NCBI GenBank assembly: GCA_028285265.1
Contig: JANQPX010000032.1
Span: 366,247 to 430,246 of the forward strand
Length of the DNA: 64,000 nucleotides
Direction: 5' to 3'
DNA from: Geminicoccaceae bacterium
GTDB lineage: Bacteria; Pseudomonadota; Alphaproteobacteria; Geminicoccales; Geminicoccaceae
A program made the translations under genes and the position numbers. Below, in pieces: positions 41,723 to 49,503 of this stretch (positions are counted from its first letter, which is position 1; every line of letters starts with the position of its first letter). The notes beneath the pieces are model-generated. The model was not told the DNA's origin, did no database searches, and worked only from the letters and a program-made list of their open reading frames with translations.

Positions 41723-43078
41723 TCAATCCTCCATATTGGCAAGGACCTCGCCGCCTGGTAGCCAACGCAGCATCTCCCGCTTCGCCTGCTCCAACAAATG
41801 GGGGCTGAAAAAGCGCTCGAGGACTTCGTCGGCAAAAGCAAAGGTCAGCATGGTGCGCGACGTTTCTGGATCTAGGCCACGCGATCGAAGATAAAAGAGC
41901 TCGCGCTCATCCAACTCGCCTGCCGTCGCGCCGTGCGAACACTTCACATCATCGGCGTAAATTTCGAGTTCCGGCTTCGTATTGATCTCGGCATCCGGCG
42001 AGAGAAGAAGATTGCTGTTGGTCTGATACGCATTCGTCTTTTGCGCGGCCTGATGGACGTGGATTTTCCCAGCGAATGCCGCCTGGGCACGGCCATCAAG
42101 CACGCCCTTGTAATACTGATCGCTTTCGCTGTTGGCGGCGGTATGGTCGATCTTCAGAACATTATCGACATGCTGGTTGGTACGCGTGAGATAAAGACCG
42201 TTGAATTGCGCCTCGATGTCTGAACCGTTCAGACTTGCTGCAATTTCGTTTCTAACAAAACCGCCGCCCAGGGTGGCGAGGGTTTGTCGAAGCTTCGCCC
42301 GATCATCAAGGGCCGTGTAGAAACGACCGATAAACCGACCGCTGACATCGCCAATTTGTAGCCGGTCATGCCGAACCGTTGCATCTTTGCCAACCCAACA
42401 ACGGGTCACCAGATTCGTGAAGAGCTCGGACCCTGCACCGAAAACATGAGTCTCAGCAAGATCAAGGCTGGCGCCATTCCCGACATCGATCAGGATGCGC
42501 GGGTTAATCATAGCGTCTCGATGCGCTCCAGAGCTGAAGAAGACGAGCTGCACCGGTGCCGATGTTTGCCCTTCAGGGACCTTAATGACGGCGCCGCAAT
42601 CGGCGAATGCGCCATTGAGCGCATCGAAGCCTCGATCTTGATCACCACCGGCAAGCAGTGCCTCAGCGTCAACAGCACCAGCGGCAAGCGCGTCATCGAG
42701 CGCGCCGATGGTGACCCCGCCAACATGGATGAGGCGGCTGGAGCGTTCACGATCAATTTTGCCATCGACGAAAACCAGCTTGGCCGTCTCATCGTCCCCG
42801 ATGAGATAGTCGTCGATCGTGCTGTCGATGCGTTGATGGTCGCTTGCGGTCGTCGGCCGAAACGCCGTTTTGGCAATCGGGCCGAGCGGCGAGTATTTCC
42901 AATCCTCGACTTTGGGCCCAGGAAACCCGACGGCTTCGAACTTTTCGAATTCCACCTTGCGCACAGCTTCCGCCTGGGTATCAGCACCGGGCAGCGTTGC
43001 CAGAGCTTCTGCGAAAATCCCGGCATAAGCTTCGGGCGGCGTCATATTGCGGTTGCGAGGGGCGCGCTCGGTCATCAT
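41723..43078 (-). CDS. sufD: Fe-S cluster assembly protein SufD
   Basis: A 451-residue SufD, partner of SufB and SufC in the scaffold complex that builds iron-sulfur clusters. The C-terminal half carries the beta-helix core: KIHVHQAAQKTNAYQTNSNL, DDVKCSHGATAGELDERELFYLRSRGL and the final DEVLERFFSPHLLEQAKREML. The conserved histidine is in CSHGATAGEL. The ATG at 43078 overlaps the sufC stop codon, so these genes are coupled. N-terminal sequence is divergent, as usual for SufD. Confidence 0.93.
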   Translation of the reverse strand: MMTERAPRNRNMTPPEAYAGIFAEALATLPGADTQAEAVRKVEFEKFEAVGFPGPKVEDWKYSPLGPIAKTAFRPTTASDHQRIDSTIDDYLIGDDETAKLVFVDGKIDRERSSRLIHVGGVTIGALDDALAAGAVDAEALLAGGDQDRGFDALNGAFADCGAVIKVPEGQTSAPVQLVFFSSGAHRDAMINPRILIDVGNGASLDLAETHVFGAGSELFTNLVTRCWVGKDATVRHDRLQIGDVSGRFIGRFYTALDDRAKLRQTLATLGGGFVRNEIAASLNGSDIEAQFNGLYLTRTNQHVDNVLKIDHTAANSESDQYYKGVLDGRAQAAFAGKIHVHQAAQKTNAYQTNSNLLLSPDAEINTKPELEIYADDVKCSHGATAGELDERELFYLRSRGLDPETSRTMLTFAFADEVLERFFSPHLLEQAKREMLRWLPGGEVLANMED

Positions 43079-43842
43079 CACGCCACCGCCTGGGCCACGG
43101 CACCGCCATCGAACGCAGCGTAGCCGGACTTTTCGAGCTCGAGTGCCAGCTCTTTACCACCGGAGCGGATGATCTTGCCGTCGAGCATGATGTGGACGAC
43201 GTCAGGCACGATGTAGTCCAACAGGCGCTGGTAATGGGTGATCACCACCATAGCCCGATCGGCGGAGCGAAGTTGGTTCACGCCATCTGCAACGGTCCGA
43301 AGCGCATCAATATCCAAGCCAGAGTCGGTCTCATCCAAGATCGCCAACTTGGGCTCGAGCACCGCCATTTGCAAAATTTCGTTGCGCTTCTTCTCTCCTC
43401 CGGAGAAGCCGAAGTTCACCGCGCGCTTCAAGAGATCGGGCTTCACACCCACGACCTTGGCCTTTTCCCGAACCATCTTCAAAAACGTCGCGGCATCCAC
43501 TTCGTCTTCGCCCCGCTCTCGACGAATGGAATTCAACGCCGTTCGAAGAAAGTACATATTGGCGACGCCAGGGATCTCCACCGGATATTGGAACGCCAAG
43601 AAGACACCAGCCGCAGCTCGCTCTTCAGGCTCCATGTCTAAGAGGTCCGCCCCCTCGTAATCCACCGAGCCTCCCGTCACATCGTAACCGTCACGCCCCG
43701 CCAGCAGATAAGCGAGCGTGCTCTTACCGGAACCGTTGGGGCCCATAATCGCATGCACCTCGCCGGGCTTCACCTCGAGGTTCAAGCCCTTTAGGATCTC
43801 TTTCTCATCGACCCTTGCTTCTAAATTCTCAATCTTCAACAT
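43078..43842 (-). CDS. sufC: Fe-S cluster assembly ATPase SufC
   Basis: A 254-residue ABC-type ATPase of the SUF complex. Walker A GPNGSGKSTLAYLL, Q-loop in FLAFQYPVEIPGV, signature FSGGEKKRNEILQ, Walker B LAILDETDSGLDID and switch histidine VITHYQRLL are all present. SufC binds SufB and SufD and drives conformational change during cluster assembly in the cytoplasm; it is not a transporter. It is 82 bases downstream of sufB and overlaps sufD by one stop/start unit. Confidence 0.97.
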   Translation of the reverse strand: MLKIENLEARVDEKEILKGLNLEVKPGEVHAIMGPNGSGKSTLAYLLAGRDGYDVTGGSVDYEGADLLDMEPEERAAAGVFLAFQYPVEIPGVANMYFLRTALNSIRRERGEDEVDAATFLKMVREKAKVVGVKPDLLKRAVNFGFSGGEKKRNEILQMAVLEPKLAILDETDSGLDIDALRTVADGVNQLRSADRAMVVITHYQRLLDYIVPDVVHIMLDGKIIRSGGKELALELEKSGYAAFDGGAVAQAVA

Positions 43843-43924
43843 GGCGTTTGACGCTCCTCAAACCCTCAAAACGTTGTCATAGACGGTTCGACCAACTCGT
43901 CCGAGTCGATCAAGGCCGGATCGT

Positions 43925-45370
43925 TTATCCCACCGATCCTTCAAGGCTGATGGCCAGGAGCTTCTGTGCCTCGACGGCAAACTCCATGGGTAGTTCCTGC
44001 ATGACCTCCTTGCAGAAACCGTTGACGATCAACCCGACCGCATCTTCGTCCGAAAGACCGCGTTGACGGCAATAGAAGAGCTGGTCTTCGCTGATCTTGG
44101 AGGTCGTGGCTTCATGCTCCACCTCAGCCGTCCGATTTTTCACCTCGATATACGGGACGGTATGCGCGCCGCACTGGTCGCCGATCAGCATGCTGTCGCA
44201 CTGTGTGTGATTCCGCGCACCTTCCGCACCCTTCAGCACGCGCACCAGACCGCGATATGTATTGTCACTGCGGCCGGCAGAGATGCCCTTGGAAACAATC
44301 CGAGACGTCGTGTTCTTACCGACATGGATCATCTTGGTGCCGGTGTCCGCCTGCTGGCGATTATTCACCAAGGCCACCGAGTAGAACTCCCCAACGGAGT
44401 TCTCGCCCTGGAGAACACAGCTTGGATACTTCCATGTGATAGCAGAGCCGGTCTCGACCTGAGTCCACGAAATCTTCGAATTCTTGCCCCGACAAACACC
44501 GCGTTTGGTCACAAAGTTGTAGATACCACCCCGTCCTTCACTGTCGCCGGGATACCAATTTTGGACCGTCGAATATTTGATCTCCGCATCATCGAGCGCG
44601 ATCAGCTCGACAACGGCGGCGTGCAGCTGGTTCTCGTCACGCATCGGCGCCGTGCAGCCTTCGAGATAGCTGACGTAGGATCCCTCATCCGCAATGATCA
44701 GCGTCCGCTCAAACTGACCGGTATTCTCGGCGTTGATGCGGAAGTAGGTCGAGAGCTCCATCGGGCACCGAACGCCTTTCGGCACGTAAACGAAGGAGCC
44801 ATCGGAGAAAACCGCCGAATTCAGCGCGGCGAAATAATTGTCGCCCTGAGGCACGACCGAGCCAAGATACTTTCTGATGAGCTCCGGATGTTCCTGAACG
44901 GCTTCCGAGATCGAACAAAAGATCACACCGAGTTCAGCAAGTTTTTCTTTGAACGTGGTGGCGACCGAAACGCTGTCGAACACATAGTCGACCGCCACGC
45001 CGGCTAGGATCTCTTGTTCCTTGACCGGAATGCCGAGCTTCTCGTAGGTGCGCAGCAATTCCGGGTCGACCTCGTCCAGGCTTTTGGGCCGATCTTCTTG
45101 AGATTTTGGTGCTGCATAATAGCTGATCTCATCGAAATCGATCGGCGGATATTCCACCTTGGCCCAGTCAGGCTCTTCCATCGTGAAGAAACGCTCGAGA
45201 GCCTGGAGCCGCCAAGCCGTCATCCATTCCGGTTCGCTCTTTTTCGACGAAACGAGGCGGACCGTGTCCTCGTTCAGTCCCTTCGCGGTGACTTCGGCCT
45301 CAATATCCGTGACAAACCCATATTTGTAGTCACTTCCTAAACCTTCGACTGTTTCCAAGGCCGTCGCCAT
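43925..45370 (-). CDS. sufB: Fe-S cluster assembly scaffold SufB
   Basis: A 481-residue SufB, the scaffold subunit on which clusters form. [61 protein letters not shown] and [21 protein letters not shown] are characteristic blocks, with the catalytic cysteine in the first-to-third group and the C-terminal active cysteine in LFYCRQRG. It follows the Rrf2 regulator gene by 27 bases. Full family length. Confidence 0.96.
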   Translation of the reverse strand: MATALETVEGLGSDYKYGFVTDIEAEVTAKGLNEDTVRLVSSKKSEPEWMTAWRLQALERFFTMEEPDWAKVEYPPIDFDEISYYAAPKSQEDRPKSLDEVDPELLRTYEKLGIPVKEQEILAGVAVDYVFDSVSVATTFKEKLAELGVIFCSISEAVQEHPELIRKYLGSVVPQGDNYFAALNSAVFSDGSFVYVPKGVRCPMELSTYFRINAENTGQFERTLIIADEGSYVSYLEGCTAPMRDENQLHAAVVELIALDDAEIKYSTVQNWYPGDSEGRGGIYNFVTKRGVCRGKNSKISWTQVETGSAITWKYPSCVLQGENSVGEFYSVALVNNRQQADTGTKMIHVGKNTTSRIVSKGISAGRSDNTYRGLVRVLKGAEGARNHTQCDSMLIGDQCGAHTVPYIEVKNRTAEVEHEATTSKISEDQLFYCRQRGLSDEDAVGLIVNGFCKEVMQELPMEFAVEAQKLLAISLEGSVG

Positions 45371-45397
45371 GGGTGCGTACTCCTAATCGAATCGGAC

Positions 45398-45868
45398 TTA
45401 ACGGGCCGCCGTCCGTTTGTCCAAACTGGTGTCTGTTGCGACGGGCGTCGCAAAGGCTTCCGGGATCGCGAGCGCCATCTCTTCAACATTGATGCCGTCG
45501 AGCGCATTACGGATCGCGTCATTGATCCGTTGCCAATTGGCACGAGCGGGACAAAGGCTCTCGATGTCGCAACCGCCAGAGCCCTCTTCGATACAAGCCG
45601 TCAACGCGATTGGCCCTTCAATCGCCGTGATGACCTCGGCGACCGTGATGCTGCTGCCTGGGCGCGACAAACCATAGCCGCCCTTCGCGCCACGATGCGA
45701 AACCAAAAGCCCCTCCTTGGACAGCATCTTCAGTATTTTGCTTACGGTCGGTTGTGGGATCTGGATCTCGGATGCGATGTCGGCAGCGCTGAACTGTCGG
45801 TCAGCCCGTCTTGCCAAATTCGTCATAATGACGATGCCATAATCCGCAAGTTTGCTCAGTCTGAACAC
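45398..45868 (-). CDS. Rrf2 family SUF-operon regulator (IscR-like)
   Basis: A 156-residue winged-helix regulator. The N-terminal MFRLSKLADYGIVIMTNLAR and the recognition helix AADIASEIQIPQPTVSKILK match the Rrf2 family. Three cysteines at 92, 100 and 106 (ACIEEGSGGCDIESLCPARA) are the expected 2Fe-2S ligands; the first spacing is seven residues rather than the five of E. coli IscR. It would sense cluster status and control the suf operon that it heads. The start is GTG at 45868 with only a weak ribosome binding site. An IscR-type dyad 31 bases upstream suggests autoregulation. Confidence 0.93.
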   Translation of the reverse strand: MFRLSKLADYGIVIMTNLARRADRQFSAADIASEIQIPQPTVSKILKMLSKEGLLVSHRGAKGGYGLSRPGSSITVAEVITAIEGPIALTACIEEGSGGCDIESLCPARANWQRINDAIRNALDGINVEEMALAIPEAFATPVATDTSLDKRTAAR

Positions 45869-45898
45869 ACTCTTTGCCCACTGCGATAAATGAAAAAG

Positions 45899-45911
45899 GA
45901 CTATTTCAGTC
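45899..45911 (-). promoter_or_regulatory. IscR type-1-like operator core
   Basis: GACTATTTCAGTC matches the core of the E. coli IscR type 1 site (GACT-RWWWY-AGTC) at every position. It is part of a longer dyad AGGACT-ATTTC-AGTCCT (45897-45913). The site lies 31-43 bases before the regulator start codon, and downstream of a likely promoter, a position suited to repression. Confidence 0.72.
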
Positions 45912-45922
45912 CTATTTAAAGA

Positions 45923-45952
45923 GATATGTGTTCATACCGAGTTGGATGTCAA
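45923..45952 (-). promoter_or_regulatory. candidate sigma-70 promoter of the suf operon
   Basis: On the minus strand a perfect TTGACA (45947-45952) is followed after 18 bases by CATATC (45923-45928), a weak -10 match. The transcription start would fall close to the IscR-like dyad. The -10 match is only three of six, so the exact promoter is tentative. Confidence 0.42.
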
Positions 45953-46040
45953 GTTAGAATTGTTAAAATCGCACCGAGGACCGTGAACCACGGGGAATAT
46001 TAGAAACGGCCACGATCGGTCGGTCGTGGCCCGAAAAGCC

Positions 46041-46313
46041 TCATGTCTGGGATTCGCTCTCGATGTGGAACACCAGTTTCGAGACGGTGGCGCCTTTCTC
46101 GGCCGCATCATTCTTCGCCGCCGAGCGAGCACGTCCGGACTTGTCAAAAGATTGATGTTCCCCCGTTTCCGCCAAACGCTGAAGCGTCTCGAGCAAGCGG
46201 CGAAACCCGAGCCTGTCCAAATGAACGCTAACCGTCTTGCCATTGTCTTGGCTGTCAAACTGAACTCTTCCGCGCTCGGACTTTCTCGTCTCAGATTTGA
46301 CTGCTGATGCCAT
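46041..46313 (-). CDS. small hypothetical protein (Imm32-like features)
   Basis: A 90-residue soluble protein. A basic N-terminus is followed by RVQFDSQDNGKTVSVHLDRLGFRRLLETLQRLAETGE, a strand-helix pattern that recalls the Imm32 family, and a final strand VSKLVFHIES. The ATG at 46313 has a strong GGAGGGGG ribosome binding site. It lies 26 bases after the radical SAM gene in the same direction and is probably co-transcribed. No toxin gene is nearby, so an immunity role is not supported. Confidence 0.62.
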   Translation of the reverse strand: MASAVKSETRKSERGRVQFDSQDNGKTVSVHLDRLGFRRLLETLQRLAETGEHQSFDKSGRARSAAKNDAAEKGATVSKLVFHIESESQT

Positions 46314-46339
46314 GGCAATCCCCCTCCAAATCCATTCTC

Positions 46340-47431
46340 TCACAGCAAACGCAACTGATCGCCAGGCCGCCTGAAAAGATCTGTTCTCAGTTCTGGGATT
46401 TCTCGATCGAGCCCATAACGCTTTCTTGCCAATCGAAATCGCCGCCCTATCAATGCAGCATATGTGCCCTCGCCACGCATTCTATGGCCGAACCTGGGAT
46501 CGTTGAGACGCCCTCCCCGGCACTGGCGATGCAGGGACAAAACGCGCTCTGCCTTCATCGGTTCATGGTGTAACAGCCAGTTTCTGAACAGCTCCTTAAT
46601 CTCGTGGGGCATGCGCAGCAGCGTATACGTGGCGCGCCAAGCCCCTTTCTCGGCGGCCGCTTCCAAAATCCCTTCAGTTTCATGATCTGTCAGTCCGGGA
46701 ATGACCGGCGCCACCATGACGACCGTTGGGATCCCAGCGGCCGCGAGTTCGCCAATCGCTTCAAGTCGCCGGTGGGGCGCCGCGGCGCGGGGCTCCATCT
46801 TTCGCGCGAGCTCCGGATTAAGCGTCGTTACCGAGACAGCGACGGCCACCAAGTCTTTCCTCGCCATGGATGCTAGAAGGTCGAGATCGCGTAAAACCCC
46901 GCCCGATTTCGTGACAATTGTGAGGGGATGGTCATGCCGTGCGAGCACATCAACCACCTTCCGCGTGATCGTCAGCTTCCGCTCAATCGGCTGGTAAGGA
47001 TCCGTATTCGCACCGAGGGCGATCGGCGTGCACCGATAGGTCGGTCGAGCCAATTCTCGTACCAGGAGCTCAGGCGCATCGTATTTTGCTGACAACTTTG
47101 TCTCAAAATCGAGACCAGGTGACAGACCAAGAAAGGCATGGCTTGGCCGAGCATAACAATAGATGCAGCCATGTTCGCAGCCACGATAGGTGTTGATCGA
47201 CTGATCGAACGGGATATCCGGAGATTGGTTGGTCGCAATCACCGAGCGGCTTCGATCCGGTCTGACCTCCGTCTGGGGTCGACCTGTCTCATCGCGCATT
47301 GAGGCGAGCGAGTCCCAGCCATCATCGAAGGCTTCGGCATCCAGGACTTCAAAACGCGACGTCGGGTTGAGCGTCGCACCTCGGCCTTTAAAGCGCCGAC
47401 TGTTCAGATTCTTTGTGCTCGTGTCCATCAT
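46340..47431 (-). CDS. PA0069/Rv2578c family radical SAM protein
   Basis: A 363-residue radical SAM protein. The cluster-binding motif CxxxCxxC is in GCEHGCIYCYARPSH. Blocks such as NQSPDIPFDQSINTYRGC, ALGANTDPYQPIERKL and TKSGGVLRDLDLL match the PA0069 family, distantly similar to spore photoproduct lyase. The reaction is unknown. A C-terminal Arg-rich section (RFGHRMRGEGTYAAL) may bind nucleic acid, which is inference. The ATG at 47431 or 47428 is chosen to begin shortly before the conserved SRRFKGRGA. Confidence 0.88.
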   Translation of the reverse strand: MMDTSTKNLNSRRFKGRGATLNPTSRFEVLDAEAFDDGWDSLASMRDETGRPQTEVRPDRSRSVIATNQSPDIPFDQSINTYRGCEHGCIYCYARPSHAFLGLSPGLDFETKLSAKYDAPELLVRELARPTYRCTPIALGANTDPYQPIERKLTITRKVVDVLARHDHPLTIVTKSGGVLRDLDLLASMARKDLVAVAVSVTTLNPELARKMEPRAAAPHRRLEAIGELAAAGIPTVVMVAPVIPGLTDHETEGILEAAAEKGAWRATYTLLRMPHEIKELFRNWLLHHEPMKAERVLSLHRQCRGGRLNDPRFGHRMRGEGTYAALIGRRFRLARKRYGLDREIPELRTDLFRRPGDQLRLL

Positions 47432-47559
47432 GCCTAAAAGTCTATGGCAGATAGCGAACAAATCAAGAACATTTTGTTCTCAAGACGATGAGGATCATTG
47501 CTTTACGCGCGAGACAAAGGCGCTAAGCTCAGGCCCGCCGATATGCTGGAGAGAGACAA

Positions 47560-49503
47560 ATGACCGAGACCAAAGCCTACGGAACCTGGCCATCGCCGAT
47601 CACGCCAGAGCGCCTCACAGAAGCGCAAGTGGGCTTGGGACCCGTCACGATTGATGAAGGTCAGATCTACTGGCTCGAATCCAGGCCGAATGAGGGTGGA
47701 CGGACAGTTGTCGTTCGCCTACGCGCCGACGGGCGTCCAGAAGACGATCTCACACCCATGCCGTTCAATGTCCGAACGCGGGTGCATGAATATGGCGGTG
47801 GCGCGTTTGCCGCGCGTGGCGGAATCCTCTTAGCGACGAATTTTTCCGATCAGCGTCTCTATCGGCTGGAGCCGGGAAGGTCGCCGGTGGCCCTGACACC
47901 GGAATGTCGCGCGATGCTGCGATTCGCTGACCACGCGATCGATACGGCACGCGGGATCGCTTTTGCCGTTCGCGAGGACCATCGAGGCGATGGCGAAGCC
48001 GTGAACACGATCGTTCGGCTCGACGTCGAGGGGCCAGAAAACGAGGGCGTGATTGTTGTATCAGGTCACGACTTCTTCGCAGCGCCTCGGTTGTCTCCGG
48101 ATGGTAAGCATTTGGCGTTTATCTCCTGGGATCATCCCAACATGCCTTGGGATTCGACGACGCTTTGGTTGGCAGACGTCGGTGAGGCAGGATGGCTTTC
48201 CAATGTGCGATCCATCGCCGGCGGCGATGGCATATCGGTGATGCAGCCCTGCTTCTCGCCAGGTGGCAGTCTCTATTATGTGTCCGATCAGACCGGCTGG
48301 TGGAATGTCTACCGCTTGGACCCGAACCAACGTGATGCGGATGCGATCCATCCCATAGCCGCTGAGTTCGCCGTTCCGGCTTGGTCTTTTGGCCAAAGTA
48401 CCTACGGCTTCTTGCGCGATCAGCACATGATCGCCGCCTATGTGCAAAACGGGCGATGGCATCTCAGCTTGATTGACGAGGCGAGCGGCCAATCGACGAT
48501 GATCGACCTGCCGTACACATCGATGTCCAGCCTGTCGATCGAGGACGGCGATGTGGTCATGCGGGTCGGCGCCCCTGATCGACCGGCAGCCATCATTGCG
48601 CTCGATCCGGAAAGTGGGCGCCACCGTGTCCTTAAAACATCCGGCACTCTTAGCATCAGTCCCGAGTTGATCTCCGTTCCGGAGCCCATCGCTTTTCCAA
48701 CGGAAAACGGCGAAACAGCCTATGCATTGTACTACGCGCCCAACAACCCCGACTTTGAAGCCGCCGATGGAGCCCTGCCACCACTGATCGTCAAGAGCCA
48801 TGGCGGTCCGACCGGCAACACATCTGATCAGTTCAACCTCGCCATCCAGTTTTGGACGTCCCGCGGTTTCGCCTTGGTCGACGTCGATTATGGCGGGAGC
48901 ACGGGCTATGGACGTGCTTATCGTGAACGCTTGAAGGGCCGGTGGGGCGAGGTTGACGTCCTTGATTGCGTCAATGCTGCACTGTATCTCGCCAAGATTG
49001 GCAAGGCTGATCCTACGCGCATCGCCATCACTGGCGGCAGCGCAGGCGGCTTCACCACACTGGCTGCGCTGACCTTCCACGATGTCTTTAGCGCCGGTGC
49101 GAGCCATTACGGTGTTTCCGATCTCGAGGCCCTTGCCCAAGAAACCCACAAGTTCGAAAGCCGGTATCTCGACAATCTGATTGGTGCCTATCCTGAAGCG
49201 ATCGACGTGTACAGAGCCAGATCGCCGATCCATCATGTCGATCAGCTGACCAGTCCGATGATCTTTTTCCAAGGCCTTGAGGATGTCATCGTGCCCCCCA
49301 ACCAAGCGGAGATGATGGTAGACGCGCTTCGCTCAAAAGGTATACCGGTTGCCTATCTGGCGTTTGAAGGCGAACAGCACGGTTTCCGCAAAGCCGAGAC
49401 GATTCACGCCGTACGTCGCGCCGAACTCGCGTTCTACGGTCGCGTGTTCGGCTTCACACCTGCTGATGGATTTTCAGACCTTGTCATCGACAATCTCAGC
49501 TGA
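47560..49503 (+). CDS. S9 family prolyl oligopeptidase-like peptidase
   Basis: A 647-residue alpha/beta-hydrolase peptidase with an N-terminal beta-propeller (~1-390) and a C-terminal catalytic domain. The nucleophile is Ser494 in ITGGSAGGF; Asp575 (QGLEDVIVPP) and His607 (GEQHGFRK) complete the triad. No signal peptide is seen, so it is probably cytoplasmic and cleaves short peptides or acylated amino acids. GAGAGACAA precedes the ATG. Its last 30 bases overlap the 3' end of the convergent cyclase gene. Confidence 0.93.
   Translation: MTETKAYGTWPSPITPERLTEAQVGLGPVTIDEGQIYWLESRPNEGGRTVVVRLRADGRPEDDLTPMPFNVRTRVHEYGGGAFAARGGILLATNFSDQRLYRLEPGRSPVALTPECRAMLRFADHAIDTARGIAFAVREDHRGDGEAVNTIVRLDVEGPENEGVIVVSGHDFFAAPRLSPDGKHLAFISWDHPNMPWDSTTLWLADVGEAGWLSNVRSIAGGDGISVMQPCFSPGGSLYYVSDQTGWWNVYRLDPNQRDADAIHPIAAEFAVPAWSFGQSTYGFLRDQHMIAAYVQNGRWHLSLIDEASGQSTMIDLPYTSMSSLSIEDGDVVMRVGAPDRPAAIIALDPESGRHRVLKTSGTLSISPELISVPEPIAFPTENGETAYALYYAPNNPDFEAADGALPPLIVKSHGGPTGNTSDQFNLAIQFWTSRGFALVDVDYGGSTGYGRAYRERLKGRWGEVDVLDCVNAALYLAKIGKADPTRIAITGGSAGGFTTLAALTFHDVFSAGASHYGVSDLEALAQETHKFESRYLDNLIGAYPEAIDVYRARSPIHHVDQLTSPMIFFQGLEDVIVPPNQAEMMVDALRSKGIPVAYLAFEGEQHGFRKAETIHAVRRAELAFYGRVFGFTPADGFSDLVIDNLS

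Noticed and set aside
48061..49305. A 414-codon open frame on the minus strand
   Set aside because: It is antisense to the S9 peptidase gene and shows no domain-like sequence.
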